From the NCBI RefSeq assembly GCF_010500915.1, contig NZ_JAAAWP010000001.1, positions 1 to 64,000 on the forward strand: 64,000 nt of DNA, written 5' to 3'. How positions within the stretch are numbered: position 1 is the first letter of the stretch; each line of letters opens with the position of its first letter. The DNA is from Alteromonas hispanica. Lineage in GTDB: Bacteria; Pseudomonadota; Gammaproteobacteria; Enterobacterales; Alteromonadaceae. The translations under genes and the position numbers were made by a program. Below, one piece after another: positions 54,825 through 64,000 of this stretch. The notes beneath the pieces are model-generated. The model was not told where the DNA came from. It was given only the letters and a program-made list of their open reading frames with translations, and did no database searches.

Positions 54825-55928
54825 ATGAATAAAACGCTGGCTATAGCAAGTTCAATCGCATTCGTTGCACTTGCAGGTTGTACAAGCCAAATGGATAGAA
54901 AGACTGCTTCTGGCAGTTATAAATATCTAGAAACCGAAGAGCAAAAAGAGCTTAAAATTCCTTCCGATTTAGACAAGCCTGCTTTTTCTCGTGAATTTGC
55001 CCTTCCTGAGTTAGGTGATGAAGCAAGCACAGATATGTTGGGAAAGGCATTGCCAGTCCAGTCTCCTGCGCTGGTCCTGCCGCTGGTAACGGGTTCTCAC
55101 GTTGAAGAGGGAACGAATACCGCAACCATATGGTTTGACCAAGTAGATGACAGTCAACCGCTAAGCGAAGCTATTTGGAACTCGTTACTAAGCTATCTTG
55201 ATGAAAATGGAATTGGCGTAGACACCTTCAATCCAGAAGAGCGCGTGCTAATTACCGATTGGATGGTGGTAAAACAAGACGTCGATGGCCCGTGGTATAG
55301 TGTAATTGACGAAGAGAGTGAAATTGGCCGTCGTTTCGAGTTCAATCTCAATGTAAAACCTCATGGCAGAAGCGCTGCGTTAAGCGTGGACCTTAAAGAT
55401 TATATGAAGTCTGTTGGCAATGATGTTGTTGCCGAGATTTCAGAGATCGAAGAGCGCCGCGAGGAAGTAAGTGTTCTTAACCAAGTTGTTGGCCATTACG
55501 AATATCAAATTCGATTGGAGCAGACACGCCGTCTTGCGCGTATTCGTAAAGGTATTCAAACCGAGATGGGCTTTAACTCTGACGGTGAACCGGCTTATGT
55601 TGTTGAGTCGCAGTACGATATTGTCTGGCCGCGCATGCTGCTAGTGCTTCGCAAGCTTGGCTTTAATGTGAAAGATTTAGATAAATCAAATGGCTTACTT
55701 TTCGTGACTTATAGCGGTCAGCAGGGCGATTGGTGGGACGGTTTATTCTCAAGCGATGAAGATCTTCTTGAAAAAGGTGATTATCGTTTGAAAGTTGCGA
55801 AAGCGGGCGATACCAGAACGTCTATTACGTTTATGGACAATCAAAGTACACCGTTTGAAGCAAATCAGGTTGCAGACCTTTATAGCGCATTCGCTGAGGT
55901 CATGTCAGAAGATAACCTTGATATTTAA
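54825..55928 (+). CDS. bamC: Outer-membrane assembly lipoprotein BamC
   Basis: BamC is a lipoprotein subunit of the BAM complex that inserts outer-membrane proteins. The 367-residue precursor has a lipobox VALAGC with Cys19. An extended N-terminal segment (KELKIPSDLDKPAFSREFALP), known to bind BamD, is followed by two helix-grip domains. Synteny with dapA and purC is conserved. It begins 13 bases after dapA, and AAGGA precedes the ATG. It is longer than E. coli BamC (344). Confidence 0.93.
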   Translation: MNKTLAIASSIAFVALAGCTSQMDRKTASGSYKYLETEEQKELKIPSDLDKPAFSREFALPELGDEASTDMLGKALPVQSPALVLPLVTGSHVEEGTNTATIWFDQVDDSQPLSEAIWNSLLSYLDENGIGVDTFNPEERVLITDWMVVKQDVDGPWYSVIDEESEIGRRFEFNLNVKPHGRSAALSVDLKDYMKSVGNDVVAEISEIEERREEVSVLNQVVGHYEYQIRLEQTRRLARIRKGIQTEMGFNSDGEPAYVVESQYDIVWPRMLLVLRKLGFNVKDLDKSNGLLFVTYSGQQGDWWDGLFSSDEDLLEKGDYRLKVAKAGDTRTSITFMDNQSTPFEANQVADLYSAFAEVMSEDNLDI

Positions 55929-55940
55929 CTGAGACTGAGA

Positions 55941-56654
55941 ATGGAAAAACGCGACGAGCTTTACCGAGGCAAAGCAAAAACGGTGTATTACACCGACGAT
56001 AGCGACAAACTTATTTTGCACTTTCGAAATGATACTTCGGCTTTTGATGGTGAAAAAATTGAGCAACTCGACCGCAAGGGCGAGGTAAATAATAAGTTTA
56101 ATCACTTTATTATGAATAAGCTCGAAGACGCTGGCATTGCCACGCAAGTTGAGGCGCTTTTATCTGATAACGACTCTTTGGTCAAAAAGCTCGACATGAT
56201 CCCGGTTGAATGCGTGGTAAGAAACGTGTCTGCGGGTTCTCTTGTACGCAGGCTTGGGGTTGAAGAAGGCAAACTGCTTGCTCCGCCAATTTTTGAGTTT
56301 TTCCTCAAAAATGATGCGCTTCACGATCCTATGGTTAACGATTACCACATAGTGTCATTTGGATGGGCAACGGAATCTCAAATAAGCGAGATGAAGGCGC
56401 TAACGTTCAAAGTAAACAGTGTTCTTAAGGCGTTGTTCGATGAAGCCGGAATGTTGTTGGTAGACTACAAATTAGAGTTTGGCGTAGACGGTGAGGGCAA
56501 TATTGTTTTGGGTGATGAATTTACCCCTGATGGTTGCCGTCTGTGGGATAAAGAAACCCATAAGAAAATGGACAAGGATAGATTTAGGCAAGGGCTTGGT
56601 TCGGTAGTAGAAACCTACATCGAAGTGGCAGAGCGCTTGGGTTTGTCACTCTAG
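55941..56654 (+). CDS. purC: Phosphoribosylaminoimidazole-succinocarboxamide synthase
   Basis: PurC ligates aspartate to carboxyaminoimidazole ribonucleotide in purine synthesis. The 237-residue protein (E. coli 237) contains [43 protein letters not shown] and [25 protein letters not shown], all diagnostic of SAICAR synthetase. It follows bamC by 12 bases and ends before a strong terminator. Confidence 0.97.
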   Translation: MEKRDELYRGKAKTVYYTDDSDKLILHFRNDTSAFDGEKIEQLDRKGEVNNKFNHFIMNKLEDAGIATQVEALLSDNDSLVKKLDMIPVECVVRNVSAGSLVRRLGVEEGKLLAPPIFEFFLKNDALHDPMVNDYHIVSFGWATESQISEMKALTFKVNSVLKALFDEAGMLLVDYKLEFGVDGEGNIVLGDEFTPDGCRLWDKETHKKMDKDRFRQGLGSVVETYIEVAERLGLSL

Positions 56655-56706
56655 TAATTGCTACGAAGTGCGTTCACTGACAAGCGAAGCTCATAAAGTG
56701 TAAGAG

Positions 56707-56733
56707 AAGAGGACCCGTTAGGTCCTCTTTTTG
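56707..56733 (+). terminator. Intrinsic terminator after purC
   Basis: AAGAGGACC (56707-56715) and GGTCCTCTT (56721-56729) form a 9-bp stem with a five-base loop, followed by a T-rich tail. It closes the dapA-bamC-purC unit. Confidence 0.9.
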
Positions 56734-56810
56734 TATGTGCAGGTGATACCAGTTGCCTAGATAATTACACTGAGTCGCCACGTCGCATGACTATTTTTAG
56801 GAGAAAGACT

Positions 56811-57686
56811 GTGCTTAAAGCAACGTTGCTTGTTGTTACCGCCATGATTGCGTTTGCTGCCAATTCATTACTTTGCCGAATGGCATTGGTAAATACCGAC
56901 ATTGATCCCAGCTCTTTCACCATCATTCGGCTGCTTAGTGGTGCGTTTAGTCTTTTAGTTTTAACCAAAGTTACCCAATTATCTCAATTACAAACTAGCA
57001 GAGACAGCTCGTTAGCTAAAAATGTAAAGCAACAGGGAAGTGTAGCCGCAGGCCTAGCGCTGTTCGTTTATGCCCTAGGGTTTTCTTATGCCTACATTGC
57101 CATGTCTACCGGTACTGGCGCTCTACTCTTGTTTGGCACTGTGCAAATTACAATGATTGCAACGGGTCTTTACCAAGGGGAGCGGTTTGCACCTGTACAG
57201 TGGCTCGGCTTTACCTTAGCAATAACAGGCTTAATACTTTTATTGTTACCTAGCAGTAGCGCACCCTCAATGACCTCTAGCGTTCTTATGGTGTTAGCTG
57301 GCATAGGCTGGGGGGCATATTCGTTGTTAGGTAAGTCTTCAACATCGCCTTTACTGTCTAGCGCAGGTAACTTTGTGTATGCGTCTATACTATGCATTCC
57401 TTTGGTGGCGGTTATATTGTTTGCCGAATTTCCTCTTAAGATTGATATGGTTGGTGGTGTCTACGCGGTCGCGTCTGGTGCACTCGCTTCTGGTGCTGGG
57501 TATGCAATTTGGTATACGGCGTTGCCACTTATAAAGTCAACTACAGCGGCGACAGTACAACTAAGTGTTCCTGTAATTGCTGCGTTTATGGGATGGGTAT
57601 TACTCGATGAATCATTAAGCCTGACCATACTGGTCGCCTCAGCCATCACCTTAGGAGGAATATTTTTAGTTGTTCGACAGCGTTGA
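56811..57686 (+). CDS. EamA/DMT-family transporter
   Basis: The 291-residue inner-membrane protein has about ten helices in two EamA repeats, starting with AFAANSLLCRMAL and later GIGWGAYSLLGK. Members export or import small metabolites; the substrate here is unknown. The frame starts at ATG 56787, but TAGGAG lies inside that stretch and sits seven bases before a GTG at 56811, so the GTG is the likely start. It is a single gene after the purC terminator. Confidence 0.87.
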   Translation: MLKATLLVVTAMIAFAANSLLCRMALVNTDIDPSSFTIIRLLSGAFSLLVLTKVTQLSQLQTSRDSSLAKNVKQQGSVAAGLALFVYALGFSYAYIAMSTGTGALLLFGTVQITMIATGLYQGERFAPVQWLGFTLAITGLILLLLPSSSAPSMTSSVLMVLAGIGWGAYSLLGKSSTSPLLSSAGNFVYASILCIPLVAVILFAEFPLKIDMVGGVYAVASGALASGAGYAIWYTALPLIKSTTAATVQLSVPVIAAFMGWVLLDESLSLTILVASAITLGGIFLVVRQR

Positions 57687-57991
57687 TAGGTGTGTGTTTG
57701 ATGTAAATCAAGCCCAATGTTAAGCTAATATTCAATTACGCTAATGTATTGAGAAAAAGCTGTTTTTAGTTATTAAATGTGGCTAAAAAGTAGCGAAAAT
57801 GCAATTAAGTGCACAATTAAGCAAGTCTTATGTTACTTTAATTCTCAATTTTAACTACACTTATATAATGACCTTTTATGTGAAGCTAATGTCTATTTTA
57901 TGGCGTAGTTTTACCTCTATTTTCTAAATTTCCGAACAAATTCAAACGAGTTTAAACACAGAAATATACATAAGCGATTTTAGGAGAGACT
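57687..57991. other. Intergenic region before the GGDEF-EAL gene
   Basis: The region is AT-rich, with no gene, strong hairpin or repeat recognised. It presumably holds the promoter of the downstream signalling gene. TAGGAG near 57981 is its ribosome binding site. Confidence 0.5.
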
Positions 57992-60340
57992 TTGACTATC
58001 CCAGTATTGCCGCCAAACGAACTGAAACGAATGGATACGTTGCGCAGCTTAGAGATATTGGATACATCTCCTGAAGAACGTTTTGATAGAATTACACGAA
58101 TTGCGTCGCAACTTTTTTCCTGTGAATTCGCTACTGTCTCACTTATCGATTCGGATAGACAGTGGTTTAAATCTCGAGTAAATGTAGAGCTACAAGAGAC
58201 CTCGAGAGATATCGCCTTTTGTGCCCATGCCATTCTAGAAAACGATGCACTAATAGTATCCGATACCCTCAATGATGCGCGTTTTGCCGCTAATCCTTTG
58301 GTAACCGAAGAACCTTTTATTCGCTTTTACGCGGGCATAAAGTTGATGGTAGACGGGTATGCAGTGGGAACCATTTGCGTCTTCGACACCACACCGAAAA
58401 CACTTTGTAAGAAGCAAGTGGATGCACTTAAAGACCTTGGGCGTTTAGTCGAGCTTGAGCTTAAGCGTTCAGACCTTTCTATTTTGTCATCTGAGCTGGA
58501 CGTAAAGCAGCAGGAGTTGAAAGAGTCTCAAAAACTCACCCGGGTGCGCAGTGCAATCCTTGAAAAGGTGGTTAACTCTGAATCGCTTTCCTTTGTGCTA
58601 GAAGACATTGTCGAGGCGGTTGAAAAAGAATATTCAGGTCAAATTTGTAGCATTCTGTTATTAGAAAACGGAAGGTTGAAGGTAGGGGCTGCTCCTTCGT
58701 TACCTGATTTTTATAACAATCTTATCGATGGCGTGGAAATTGGTGTAGGGCAAGGCTCCTGTGGAACCGCTGCGTACTTAAATGAGTTAGTGATAACAGA
58801 CGATTTACGCACACACACATATTGGGAGTCGTGGCGAAGTGCCGCTGAGGAAGCAAAGCTAGGATCTTGCTGGTCGCAGCCTATCTGTGGCGCAAATGGT
58901 AAAGTACTTGGCACTTTTGCTATCTACCAGAGAGAATCGGGTGTTCCTACTGACGATGATATAAAACGAATTAAGTACTTTGCTCACATAGTTAGCATCG
59001 CAATTGAGCGCGAAAAAGCAGACGAAATTATTTGGCGACAAGCCAATTTTGACGGCCTAACAGGCCTGCCAAATAGGCATTTAATGGAAGATAACTTGTC
59101 TCACGCGCTACGTTCAGCGGACCGGTTATCGACAAAGGTCGCCCTTATGTTTCTTGATCTCGACCATTTCAAGGACATAAATGACACCATGGGCCATGGC
59201 GTTGGCGATAGTTTGTTAGTTGAAAGCGCTAGGCGTATAGAGAGTTGCGTGCGAGAAAACGATAGCGTGGCGCGCTTGGGCGGCGATGAGTTTGTTATCA
59301 TCTTGAATAACCTCCATGATGCGAGGGACATAGAGCGTGTTACTCAAGACTTGCTTACTGTATTATCAAAGCCATTCACCATTGAGCAAGAGCTAATACA
59401 CACTAGTGCCAGTATAGGCATCACATTGTATCCAGACGATGCACAAGACGTGACTAGTTTGCTCAAAAATGCCGATCAAGCAATGTATCGTGTAAAAGCT
59501 GGCGGAAGAAACAACTACGAATACTACACGGAAAGTATGCGTAAGGCCGCCGTCAATAGGCTAAACCTGCTGAACGATCTTCGTTATGCAACGGAAAATG
59601 GCGAATTCTTTATAGAATATCAACCCATTATTACGCTGGAAACTGGGCGCGTTCAGAAGGCAGAGGCCCTTATTCGTTGGCAACATCCTAAGCGGGGGCT
59701 TATTCGACCCGACGATTTTATCTCTATCGCGGAGGAATCTGGGCTGATTATTGAAATTAGCAACTGGGTTTTTCGTCAAGTGTGCGATGACATAAACTAC
59801 CTCCGCAAAAACTATTGCAACGAGCTGCAGTTAAGTATCAATACCTCTGCCAGTCATTACTTTAGCACTGCCCCGAGTATTATGGAGTGGCTTGATGTTC
59901 TTTTAAATACGCATACGCCATCAAATGCATTAGTGTTAGAAATTACGGAAAGCTTGCTAATGGACGCTGATAAAAGCGTTACGCAGAAGTTATTTCAGTT
60001 TAGGCAAGCAGGGGTAAGTATTGCGTTAGATGATTTTGGCACAGGCTTTTCTTCCATCTCTTATTTGAAAAAATTTCCCACGGACTACATCAAGATTGAT
60101 AGAAGCTTCGTAAATTCAATGACCGAAGTAAGTAACGACAAAATTTTGTGTGAAGCCATTATCGTAATGGCCAAAAAGCTCGGTATTGAAGTAGTTGCAG
60201 AAGGCATAGAAACTAATGAACAGCTTAATATTCTTAAAAATATGGGCTGTGAATATGGCCAAGGCTACTACTTCTCTAAACCGGTGAAAAAAGCGCAGTT
60301 CGAAACCATGCTGCGCAACCAATTAGAGAATGTCGGGTAG
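57992..60340 (+). CDS. GAF-GAF-GGDEF-EAL cyclic-di-GMP protein
   Basis: The 782-residue cytosolic protein has two GAF sensor domains (about 20-155 and 190-330), a GGDEF domain (345-510) and an EAL domain (525-775). The cyclase site is intact (RLGGDEFVII, about 429-433), with the inhibitory I-site REND five residues before it. The phosphodiesterase site is also intact: EAL in KAEALIRW (about 558), LDDFGTGFSS, KIDRSFV and AEGIET. It could both make and degrade cyclic-di-GMP. Start is TTG with AGGAG five bases upstream. The GAF ligands are unknown. Confidence 0.92.
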   Translation: MTIPVLPPNELKRMDTLRSLEILDTSPEERFDRITRIASQLFSCEFATVSLIDSDRQWFKSRVNVELQETSRDIAFCAHAILENDALIVSDTLNDARFAANPLVTEEPFIRFYAGIKLMVDGYAVGTICVFDTTPKTLCKKQVDALKDLGRLVELELKRSDLSILSSELDVKQQELKESQKLTRVRSAILEKVVNSESLSFVLEDIVEAVEKEYSGQICSILLLENGRLKVGAAPSLPDFYNNLIDGVEIGVGQGSCGTAAYLNELVITDDLRTHTYWESWRSAAEEAKLGSCWSQPICGANGKVLGTFAIYQRESGVPTDDDIKRIKYFAHIVSIAIEREKADEIIWRQANFDGLTGLPNRHLMEDNLSHALRSADRLSTKVALMFLDLDHFKDINDTMGHGVGDSLLVESARRIESCVRENDSVARLGGDEFVIILNNLHDARDIERVTQDLLTVLSKPFTIEQELIHTSASIGITLYPDDAQDVTSLLKNADQAMYRVKAGGRNNYEYYTESMRKAAVNRLNLLNDLRYATENGEFFIEYQPIITLETGRVQKAEALIRWQHPKRGLIRPDDFISIAEESGLIIEISNWVFRQVCDDINYLRKNYCNELQLSINTSASHYFSTAPSIMEWLDVLLNTHTPSNALVLEITESLLMDADKSVTQKLFQFRQAGVSIALDDFGTGFSSISYLKKFPTDYIKIDRSFVNSMTEVSNDKILCEAIIVMAKKLGIEVVAEGIETNEQLNILKNMGCEYGQGYYFSKPVKKAQFETMLRNQLENVG

Positions 60341-60420
60341 TAGCCTTAATCATTTAAACTGCATAGGTGACGTTTATTGATGTAGGTGTTTGCTTTCTTT
60401 TCTCGACAAATACCTCAGCG

Positions 60421-61518
60421 TTAGGACAGGGTGCTTAACGCCTTTCCCGAGTATTGTTTTAGCTCGTCTGTTCGGCCTTCTTTAATTTTGTTTGCCCAAT
60501 TTGGATCTTGAAGCAGGGCACGTCCCACTGCAACCAAGTCAAATTCGCCCGCGTCTAGGCGCTCTAGTAAATCGTCAACAGAGCGTGTGTTTGAGTCTTG
60601 GCCTTTGAACGCTCCGAAAAAATCATCGTTTAAGCCCACAGAGCCTACTGTAATTGTTGGTTTGCCGGTTATTTTTTTGGTCCACCCCGCCAAATTTAAA
60701 TCACTTCCTTCAAACTCGTTTTCCCAATATCGACGCTGAGAACAGTGAAATATATCAACACCCGCATCACTTAATTGCGTCAAAAATTGCTCAAGTTCTT
60801 GCGGCGTATTAGCAAGACGCGCAGTGTAATCTTGCTGTTTCCACTGCGAATAGCGCAATACAATAGGGAAGTTGTCAGAAGTGGCAGCGCGAATAGCCTT
60901 AATAATTTCAACCGCAAAGCGGCCTCGGTTTTCCATGCTTCCACCCCAACTATCGGTGCGTTGGTTTGTGCCTTCCCAGAAAAACTGATCGACTAAATAC
61001 CCATGAGCACCGTGAATTTCAACGCCGTCCATACCTATTTCTTGTGCATCTGCAGCTGCCTGAGCAAATGCCTCAATAACAGACTCTATGTGTTCAACGG
61101 TCATAGGTTCAGCCCCTTGCTTTCCTGGTTTAAATAAACCGGAAGGCCCAGCACTAGGAAGTTCTGAGTGTGGTGCATTATCAGCGACTCTAGCCATTCC
61201 CACATGCCAAAGCTGAGGCATTATTTTACCACCTGCATTGTGTACGTCGTTAACTACCTTCTTCCATCCCGATAGGGCGTCCTCTCCATGAAATCGAGGG
61301 ATAGTCGCACCCATGGTCGCGACTTTATCGTTAACTGTCGTGCCTTCGGTAATTATGAGTCCAGTACCTCCTTCTGCACGTCTTTGATAATAGCCTGCAA
61401 CCTCATCAGTAGGTACGCCGTTTGGCGAAAACTGTCTGGTCATAGGCGCCATAACTATTCGATTATCAAGCGATAGGCTTTTTAGATTAAATGAAGAAAA
61501 TAACGTGGTATTGGACAT
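60421..61518 (-). CDS. Old-yellow-enzyme family NADH:flavin oxidoreductase
   Basis: The 365-residue FMN enzyme has a TIM-barrel fold. Seen: NRIVMAPMTRQF near the N-terminus, GTTVNDKVA-like loop, and VEIHGAHGYLVDQFFW with the two active-site His for substrate binding. The C-terminal VAVGRALLQDPNWANKI contains the phosphate-binding region. Such enzymes reduce activated C=C bonds (enones, maleimides, nitro compounds). It is a single gene between two cyclic-di-GMP genes, in reverse orientation. Confidence 0.92.
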   Translation of the reverse strand: MSNTTLFSSFNLKSLSLDNRIVMAPMTRQFSPNGVPTDEVAGYYQRRAEGGTGLIITEGTTVNDKVATMGATIPRFHGEDALSGWKKVVNDVHNAGGKIMPQLWHVGMARVADNAPHSELPSAGPSGLFKPGKQGAEPMTVEHIESVIEAFAQAAADAQEIGMDGVEIHGAHGYLVDQFFWEGTNQRTDSWGGSMENRGRFAVEIIKAIRAATSDNFPIVLRYSQWKQQDYTARLANTPQELEQFLTQLSDAGVDIFHCSQRRYWENEFEGSDLNLAGWTKKITGKPTITVGSVGLNDDFFGAFKGQDSNTRSVDDLLERLDAGEFDLVAVGRALLQDPNWANKIKEGRTDELKQYSGKALSTLS

Positions 61519-61752
61519 TGAACATCCTCTTGTTCTTGTTGTTTGGGTTATCTAAAACCCGATTTGTATAGTCAAAATAGTAATGTGCGTGAGGCTCAAG
61601 TCAATTTACTATTGGTGATAGTGCACGATAAACAAGAAATGAATGTGTGAACAATTTAAAATTGCCGCTATAATCAAAAAGAGATGACAATGCTTTGCAA
61701 CCAGGAACGTTGATTTTTCTAAAAGGCTTTTACGAGGCGCGCCGCACGATTT

Positions 61753-62988
61753 ATGACTTTATCTCCCTCAAATATCACTAATTTTCAGAATGTTGACCCA
61801 TCAGATTCTGACGACAGTTTACATAAAATGTTATGCGTGATTCGAAAACATCTCGATATGGAAGTGGCTTTTTTCTCTAAGTTTGTGTCTGGCGAGCGGA
61901 TTTTCCGAGCAATAGATCACGACTCGAATGTCTCGCCCGATATCAATGTCGGAGACTCTGACCCCATCAACGAATCGTATTGTGGAAAAATTTGTCAGGG
62001 TGAGTTTGAAAAAGTCATTCATGACGCTAAAAACCATGAATTAGCGAAGGATTTAGAGGTCACGGAAAAGCTGGATATTGGCTCTTATCTTGGCGTACCC
62101 ATTGTTTTATCTGACGGTGAAGTGTTCGGTACGTTGTGTTGTTACAAGAGTGAAGCTGACAATACACTCAATCAGCGAGATTTGTCTTTTCTTAACGCTT
62201 TTGCCGAGATCTATCGCGAACTCTTCGAAGAAAGAATGAAAAACACCACACTGTATGATCAAATGGCCCAGACAACGTTATCGGCACTTGAGTGTGATGT
62301 GCTCGATATCCATTATCAGCCTATTTACAGTGTAGAAACTGGCGCGATTTGCGGCTATGAATGTCTTGCTCGTTTTAATACAAGTCCCTACAGAACCCCA
62401 GATGTTTGGTTTGATGAAGCAGAAAAGGTAGGAATGGGAGAGGCCCTACAATTAAAGGCCATTGAGCAAGCACTGAATAACATGCACAGGTTACCTATTG
62501 ACACCAGTCTATCGTTAAACATTGCCCCTGAGTATATACTCAATGGTTCTATACATAAGTTATTAGAGGGCGTTGATATTAGTCGGCTAATACTTGAAGT
62601 AACCGAACATTCACCAATCAACGATTACATTGCATTTCGCAAAAAGCTTGCACCGCTGCGAGAGCGGGGAATGCAGTTGGCTATAGATGATGCGGGTGCA
62701 GGCTATTCGAGCTTTCAACACATATTGGAGTTAGAAGCCGATCTTATTAAACTGGACTTGAGCTTAATTCGCGATATACATATACAACCGAAAAAACTTG
62801 CGCTGGCAAAGGCCCTTTGTGCGTTCGCTAAGTCTACCTCTTGTGTAATTATCGCGGAGGGTGTTGAAGTGGTCGATGAACTTAAGGTTTTACAACAGCT
62901 TGGTGTAGATCGCATTCAAGGATACTTAACGGGTAAACCCATGGTGTTAAATGAAGCGTTAGCGCATCAATTTACGCTGCCGTTATAA
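61753..62988 (+). CDS. GAF-EAL cyclic-di-GMP phosphodiesterase-like protein
   Basis: The 411-residue protein has an N-terminal GAF domain (about 20-160; YLGVPIVLSDGEVFGTLCCY) and a C-terminal EAL domain (175-405). The signature reads ECL (GYECLARF, Glu203) in place of EAL. Other catalytic elements remain: LNIAPEYIL, LEVTEHSP, AIDDAGAGYSSF, IKLDLSLI and AEGVEV, then RIQGYLTGKP. It lacks a GGDEF domain. It is probably an active phosphodiesterase, but this needs testing. It lies divergent from the OYE gene. Confidence 0.9.
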   Translation: MTLSPSNITNFQNVDPSDSDDSLHKMLCVIRKHLDMEVAFFSKFVSGERIFRAIDHDSNVSPDINVGDSDPINESYCGKICQGEFEKVIHDAKNHELAKDLEVTEKLDIGSYLGVPIVLSDGEVFGTLCCYKSEADNTLNQRDLSFLNAFAEIYRELFEERMKNTTLYDQMAQTTLSALECDVLDIHYQPIYSVETGAICGYECLARFNTSPYRTPDVWFDEAEKVGMGEALQLKAIEQALNNMHRLPIDTSLSLNIAPEYILNGSIHKLLEGVDISRLILEVTEHSPINDYIAFRKKLAPLRERGMQLAIDDAGAGYSSFQHILELEADLIKLDLSLIRDIHIQPKKLALAKALCAFAKSTSCVIIAEGVEVVDELKVLQQLGVDRIQGYLTGKPMVLNEALAHQFTLPL

Positions 62989-63029
62989 AATGAACTTGGT
63001 TACAGTTTCCACTTTAAAATTGCCATAAA

Positions 63030-63109
63030 AAAGTCCGCTGTTGAGCGTCAAATCAAACACAGCATTAAAACAAACTGCTGCAGAGGATTATAAGCATTGG
63101 GCGGACTTT
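63030..63109. repeat. Long-loop inverted repeat between convergent genes
   Basis: AAAGTCCGC (63030-63038) and GCGGACTTT (63101-63109) form a perfect 9-bp repeat with a 62-base loop. It is flanked by A-rich and T-rich sequence, and so could terminate transcripts in both directions or be a remnant of a small element. Confidence 0.55.
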
Positions 63110-63141
63110 GTTTTAATTACAGTAAAGTCGTGTGCAAGCTC

Positions 63142-63537
63142 TTATCTTGCTGTGTCAAAGCTAACGTGAATATCCTTTGGCAAGGTCGCACTATTGTTGG
63201 CAATGGTGTCTCTAATTTCCACTACACCACGGCGAGATGGACGGTGATGTTTTTGTAGCACCGATAGTGTTTTCACTGCTCCGTACTTTTGTGCAAAGTC
63301 GACGACGCTTATTCCATTACACACCAAGCCATTTGCAACCAGACTATAAGCTTTACTTACAATTTTGGTACCGACCATCATTTTCTTTACATCTCTTCGC
63401 AGTCCATGACTGTCATCGGTAGCGGCGTTTTTACATATTGATATAAGTCTCTCTTCCGTATACGCAGAAGCAGCGCCAGAGAACAAAATGCCAGTAGATA
63501 GCAAGGCTCCGACCATATAAATTGTAGAGTTTTTCAT
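63142..63537 (-). CDS. DUF3718 family exported protein
   Basis: The 131-residue protein has a signal peptide (MVGALLSTGILFSGAASA). The mature part is a small helical DUF3718 domain with the Cys pair at ISICKNAATDD and GLVCNGISVVDFAQKYG, which probably forms a disulfide in the periplasm. It has a basic, His-rich C-terminal tail. Family function is unknown. It starts with an ATG preceded by AAGGAAT. The gene is alone and convergent with the EAL gene. Confidence 0.85.
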   Translation of the reverse strand: MKNSTIYMVGALLSTGILFSGAASAYTEERLISICKNAATDDSHGLRRDVKKMMVGTKIVSKAYSLVANGLVCNGISVVDFAQKYGAVKTLSVLQKHHRPSRRGVVEIRDTIANNSATLPKDIHVSFDTAR

Positions 63538-63779
63538 GTTGGTTATTCCTTTTCACATAGAATGGGGTAATGAGCAATTTAGCTACTTACTTCTTGTAGC
63601 TACACTCAGAGTAGTTGCCCAATTCTCGCCTGCCATGACGAACTTGTGTTAATAGAGTGACAAAAATAAACGACTCAAATTCATAACCTTGAGAATGAAT
63701 GTCATTGTTTCATCATAGACAAAACACGTTGTTATCATCTATGTGGTATACTTAGGTCTTATAAATATCGGGGCACGTC

Positions 63780-64000
63780 ATGAAAACTGTTGCCAACACC
63801 CTGATGTACGAGTCGGACACAAGACGATTGGTCCGTTCGGATGGGCAATATGTTTCTCTATCACCAGCATGCGATAGACTAATAACCAGTCTTATTGAAG
63901 CGAAAGAAAAGGGTGTACCCAGAGACGCCCTTCGGCGTATTGTATGGGGGCATGAGTACGTCAGCGACGATGCTATAAATCACCTTGTGTGCCGCCTTAG
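63780..64000 (+). CDS. Winged-helix (OmpR/CadC-type) regulator, N-terminal fragment
   Basis: Only the first 73 codons are inside the window; the gene runs past the right edge. The sequence reads as a DNA-binding winged-helix domain of the trans_reg_C type: YESDTRRLVRSDGQYVSLSP, then LRRIVWGHEYVSDDAINHLV and VCRLR. With this domain at the N-terminus it is more likely a ToxR/CadC-like regulator than a two-component response regulator. The missing C-terminal part would decide. The ribosome binding site is weak. Confidence 0.75.
   Translation, partial: MKTVANTLMYESDTRRLVRSDGQYVSLSPACDRLITSLIEAKEKGVPRDALRRIVWGHEYVSDDAINHLVCRL

Noticed and set aside
1..64000. CRISPR arrays, tRNA, rRNA and prophage
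   Set aside because: I saw no regularly spaced palindromic repeats, tRNA-like cloverleaf ends, rRNA signature or phage structural genes; a dedicated tRNA scan was not possible.

Overview
The window looks like a core chromosomal segment of a marine gammaproteobacterium, most likely Alteromonas or a close relative. Base composition is moderate. Nearly all genes have gammaproteobacterial orthologues, including CmoA/CmoB, Hda, GcvR, BamC, FadE, PurM/PurN and PNPase. Part of the gene order (hda, yfgD-type arsC, bepA, perM, bcp, gcvR, dapA, bamC, purC) matches the E. coli hda-to-purC neighbourhood. The genus is inferred from protein character; there is no rRNA or other marker here.

Layout. 1-127 is the truncated end of an IS3-type insertion sequence. 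344-6445 holds gdhA translationally coupled to a membrane-anchored phosphatase/lipid-kinase-like fusion, then DUF2878, an SDR, a Cof-type HAD hydrolase and a small membrane protein. A 1.1 kb AT-rich gap precedes proline genes (putP, proB-proA). Next come a MscS channel, an HNH nuclease, pnp, DUF1244, a MATE pump, an M16 peptidase, a PhzF-like protein, an RRM protein, an M24 peptidase, a lipoprotein, cysK, a MoxR/VWA pair, a second MATE pump, moeA and gph.

31656-36329 is the most coherent metabolic module. It is a four-gene reverse-strand operon for glucosylglycerate, a compatible solute: glycerate kinase, sugar-phosphoglycerate phosphatase, glucosyl-3-phosphoglycerate synthase and a GH13_18 phosphorylase. 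Together these could build the solute from 3-phosphoglycerate and take it apart again to the same precursor. A perfect 9-bp inverted repeat overlaps the probable ribosome binding site of its first gene.

36425-44555 carries cmoB-cmoA, an orphan LuxR-type response regulator, fadE and purM-purN-DUF3108. 45178-56654 carries DUF2066-hda, arsC-wrbA-DUF2069, a TlpA-like thioredoxin, bepA, perM, gcvR-bcp and dapA-bamC-purC. 56811-64000 carries an EamA transporter, two cyclic-di-GMP proteins on either side of an old-yellow-enzyme gene, a DUF3718 protein and the start of a winged-helix regulator.

Non-coding structure includes intrinsic terminators, six short direct or tandem repeats of period about 12-16 bp in intergenic DNA, and a 174-bp inverted-repeat-bounded element (48786-48959) that resembles a MITE. 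No CRISPR array, prophage, tRNA or rRNA gene was recognised.
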